A stretch of 7,589 nt of DNA, taken from NCBI GenBank assembly GCA_002377245.1, contig DFPL01000269.1, forward strand, positions 1,141-8,729, given 5' to 3'. Position 1 is the first letter of the stretch; every line of letters begins with the position of its first letter. The notes under the pieces are model-generated. The model was not told the origin of the DNA, made no database searches, and saw only the letters and a list, made by a program, of their open reading frames with translations. Source of the DNA: Enterobacteriaceae bacterium UBA3516 (GTDB lineage: Bacteria; Pseudomonadota; Gammaproteobacteria; Enterobacterales; Enterobacteriaceae). The translations under genes were made by a program, and so were the position numbers. Below, one piece after another: positions 7,111 through 7,589 of this stretch.

Positions 7111-7140
7111 TAATGCAGTTAAAACCTAGCACCGTGAAAA

Positions 7141-7207
7141 AAAATATTCAATGCGACAAAAGGACTTGAGTACATTCATATGCCAAATTGTGATCCGGTC
7201 TGCGAAA
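7141..7207 (-). promoter_or_regulatory. Predicted CRP-dependent promoter of the bgl operon
   Basis: A candidate -10 box TATTTT is at 7141-7146 (minus strand), with no good -35 box. A 22-base CRP-like site at 7186-7207 has a perfect right half (GATCACAATT) and a poor left half. With a start point near 7135 its centre falls about 61 bases upstream, the position used by class I CRP promoters including E. coli bgl. A weak -35 with CRP support fits catabolite control. Inferred from pattern only. Confidence 0.4.
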
Positions 7208-7238
7208 ACCAGTCCGGTAAGTGAAAATGCTGATGAGG

Positions 7239-7251
7239 GACAAACGTTGTC
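7239..7251. promoter_or_regulatory. Perfect inverted repeat, candidate operator
   Basis: GACAA-ACG-TTGTC is a perfect 5-bp inverted repeat with a 3-base centre. It overlaps the predicted -35 box of the gntR-like gene (7247-7252). GntR-family proteins bind short palindromes, often in their own promoters, so this is a reasonable autoregulatory site. Which protein binds it is not known. Confidence 0.4.
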
Positions 7252-7275
7252 ACTTTGCCCGGCTGTCGCTACCAT
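7247..7275 (+). promoter_or_regulatory. Predicted sigma-70 promoter of the GntR-family gene
   Basis: TTGTCA (7247-7252, one mismatch to TTGACA) and TACCAT (7270-7275, two mismatches to TATAAT) are separated by 17 bases. This would start transcription near 7282, giving a leader of about 20 bases that includes the ribosome site AGGGAG (7288-7293). Confidence 0.4.
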
Positions 7276-7302
7276 ACCGGAATGAAAGAGGGAGTTGCGC
7301 CA

Positions 7303-7589
7303 ATGATCGACAAACATTCCACCGTGCCAGTCTATTTACAGCTTGAACAATACCTTACCGGGAAAATCGCCGCCGGTTCGCTTAAGCCTGGCGATGTGAT
7401 TCCTTCTGAGAATGAACTCTGTCAGCAGTTTGCCATTTCCCGGATGACGGCGCGTAAAGCGGTGGACTACCTGGTGCGTCAGGGCAAAGTGGAACGTCGC
7501 CGGGGGCAGGGGACGTTAGTGGTGCAGTCGGGCAAAAACGTACGCATCTGTCTGCCGTTGGATCGCCATCTCTCATCAAGTGAAGCGAC
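7303..7589 (+). CDS. GntR-family transcriptional regulator, 5' part only
   Basis: The first 95 residues of a DNA-binding regulator are present and the frame runs open off the window end. They form a winged helix-turn-helix of the GntR type: VPVYLQLEQYL at 8-18, AAGSLKPGDVIPSENELCQQF (24-44, the typical GxLxPGxxIPSExEL pattern), the recognition helix region ISRMTARKAVDYL (45-57) and the wing GKVERRRGQGTLV (61-73). The ATG at 7303 has AGGGAG 9 bases ahead. An in-frame ATG at 7282 would add 7 residues but has no good ribosome site. The effector domain lies mostly outside the window, so the subfamily (HutC/UTRA or a sugar-binding AraR-like type) cannot be fixed. It is divergent from the bgl operon and might control its own downstream genes, the bgl operon, or both. 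Confidence 0.9.
   Translation, partial: MIDKHSTVPVYLQLEQYLTGKIAAGSLKPGDVIPSENELCQQFAISRMTARKAVDYLVRQGKVERRRGQGTLVVQSGKNVRICLPLDRHLSSSEA

Noticed and set aside
7191..7218. Direct repeat TCCGGT at 7194-7199 and 7213-7218
   Set aside because: Six bases repeated once in a GC-rich stretch could easily occur by chance and is not linked to a known site.
7126..7317. Minus-strand open frame of 63 codons in the regulator-operon gap
   Set aside because: It spans the bgl promoter, CRP-like site and the start of the divergent regulator; no ribosome site or family resemblance is seen.
1..7589. CRISPR array, tRNA or rRNA genes, prophage or toxin-antitoxin genes
   Set aside because: No regularly spaced repeats, tRNA-like folds, rRNA segments or matching protein motifs were seen on either strand.

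Overview
The window looks like a chromosomal segment of an enteric bacterium (Enterobacteriaceae, of the Enterobacter, Klebsiella or Kosakonia kind; I cannot name the species). The support is an ERIC repeat, an element confined to enteric bacteria and relatives, a bgl-type sugar operon with its antitermination leader, GC-rich codon use, and a short CCCTCTCC-type palindromic intergenic repeat.

Almost everything is one minus-strand operon, read from right to left. It holds a promoter with a possible CRP site (about 7141-7207), an RNA antiterminator target overlapping a long intrinsic terminator (7019-7111), a BglG/LicT-family antiterminator (6152-7006), and a 274-base gap carrying a complete 127-bp ERIC element and a second, unusual antiterminator-like site. 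After that come a BglF-type EIIBCA permease (4036-5877), two tandem but distinct family-1 6-phospho-beta-glucosidases (2552-4024 and 1151-2542), and an HSL-type alpha/beta hydrolase (128-1087). The permease and the two glucosidases are packed 9-11 bases apart, with each glucosidase's ribosome site directly after the preceding stop codon. The hydrolase follows after 63 bases that contain a strong hairpin.

The expected working is as follows. The permease imports and phosphorylates a beta-glucoside at C6 of the glucose. The glucosidases cleave it to glucose-6-phosphate and an aglycone or second sugar. By analogy with E. coli BglG/BglF, the permease also reports substrate by controlling phosphorylation of the antiterminator, which then stabilises the RAT hairpin and prevents the leader terminator from forming. 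The hydrolase may remove acyl groups from decorated plant glucosides, but that is inference from position only.

At the right edge, on the plus strand and divergent from the operon, begins a GntR-family regulator (from 7303) that runs off the window. A perfect 5-3-5 inverted repeat overlaps the -35 box of its predicted promoter. The left 127 bases hold only the palindromic repeat and two hairpins.

The most unusual parts are the RNA-level control elements: a RAT with a shortened apical loop, a second RAT-like site split by an extra stem-loop, an ERIC insertion inside the operon between the regulator and permease genes, and strong hairpins at gene boundaries. I see no wholly new type of system. 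The novelty is in how a known system has been varied.
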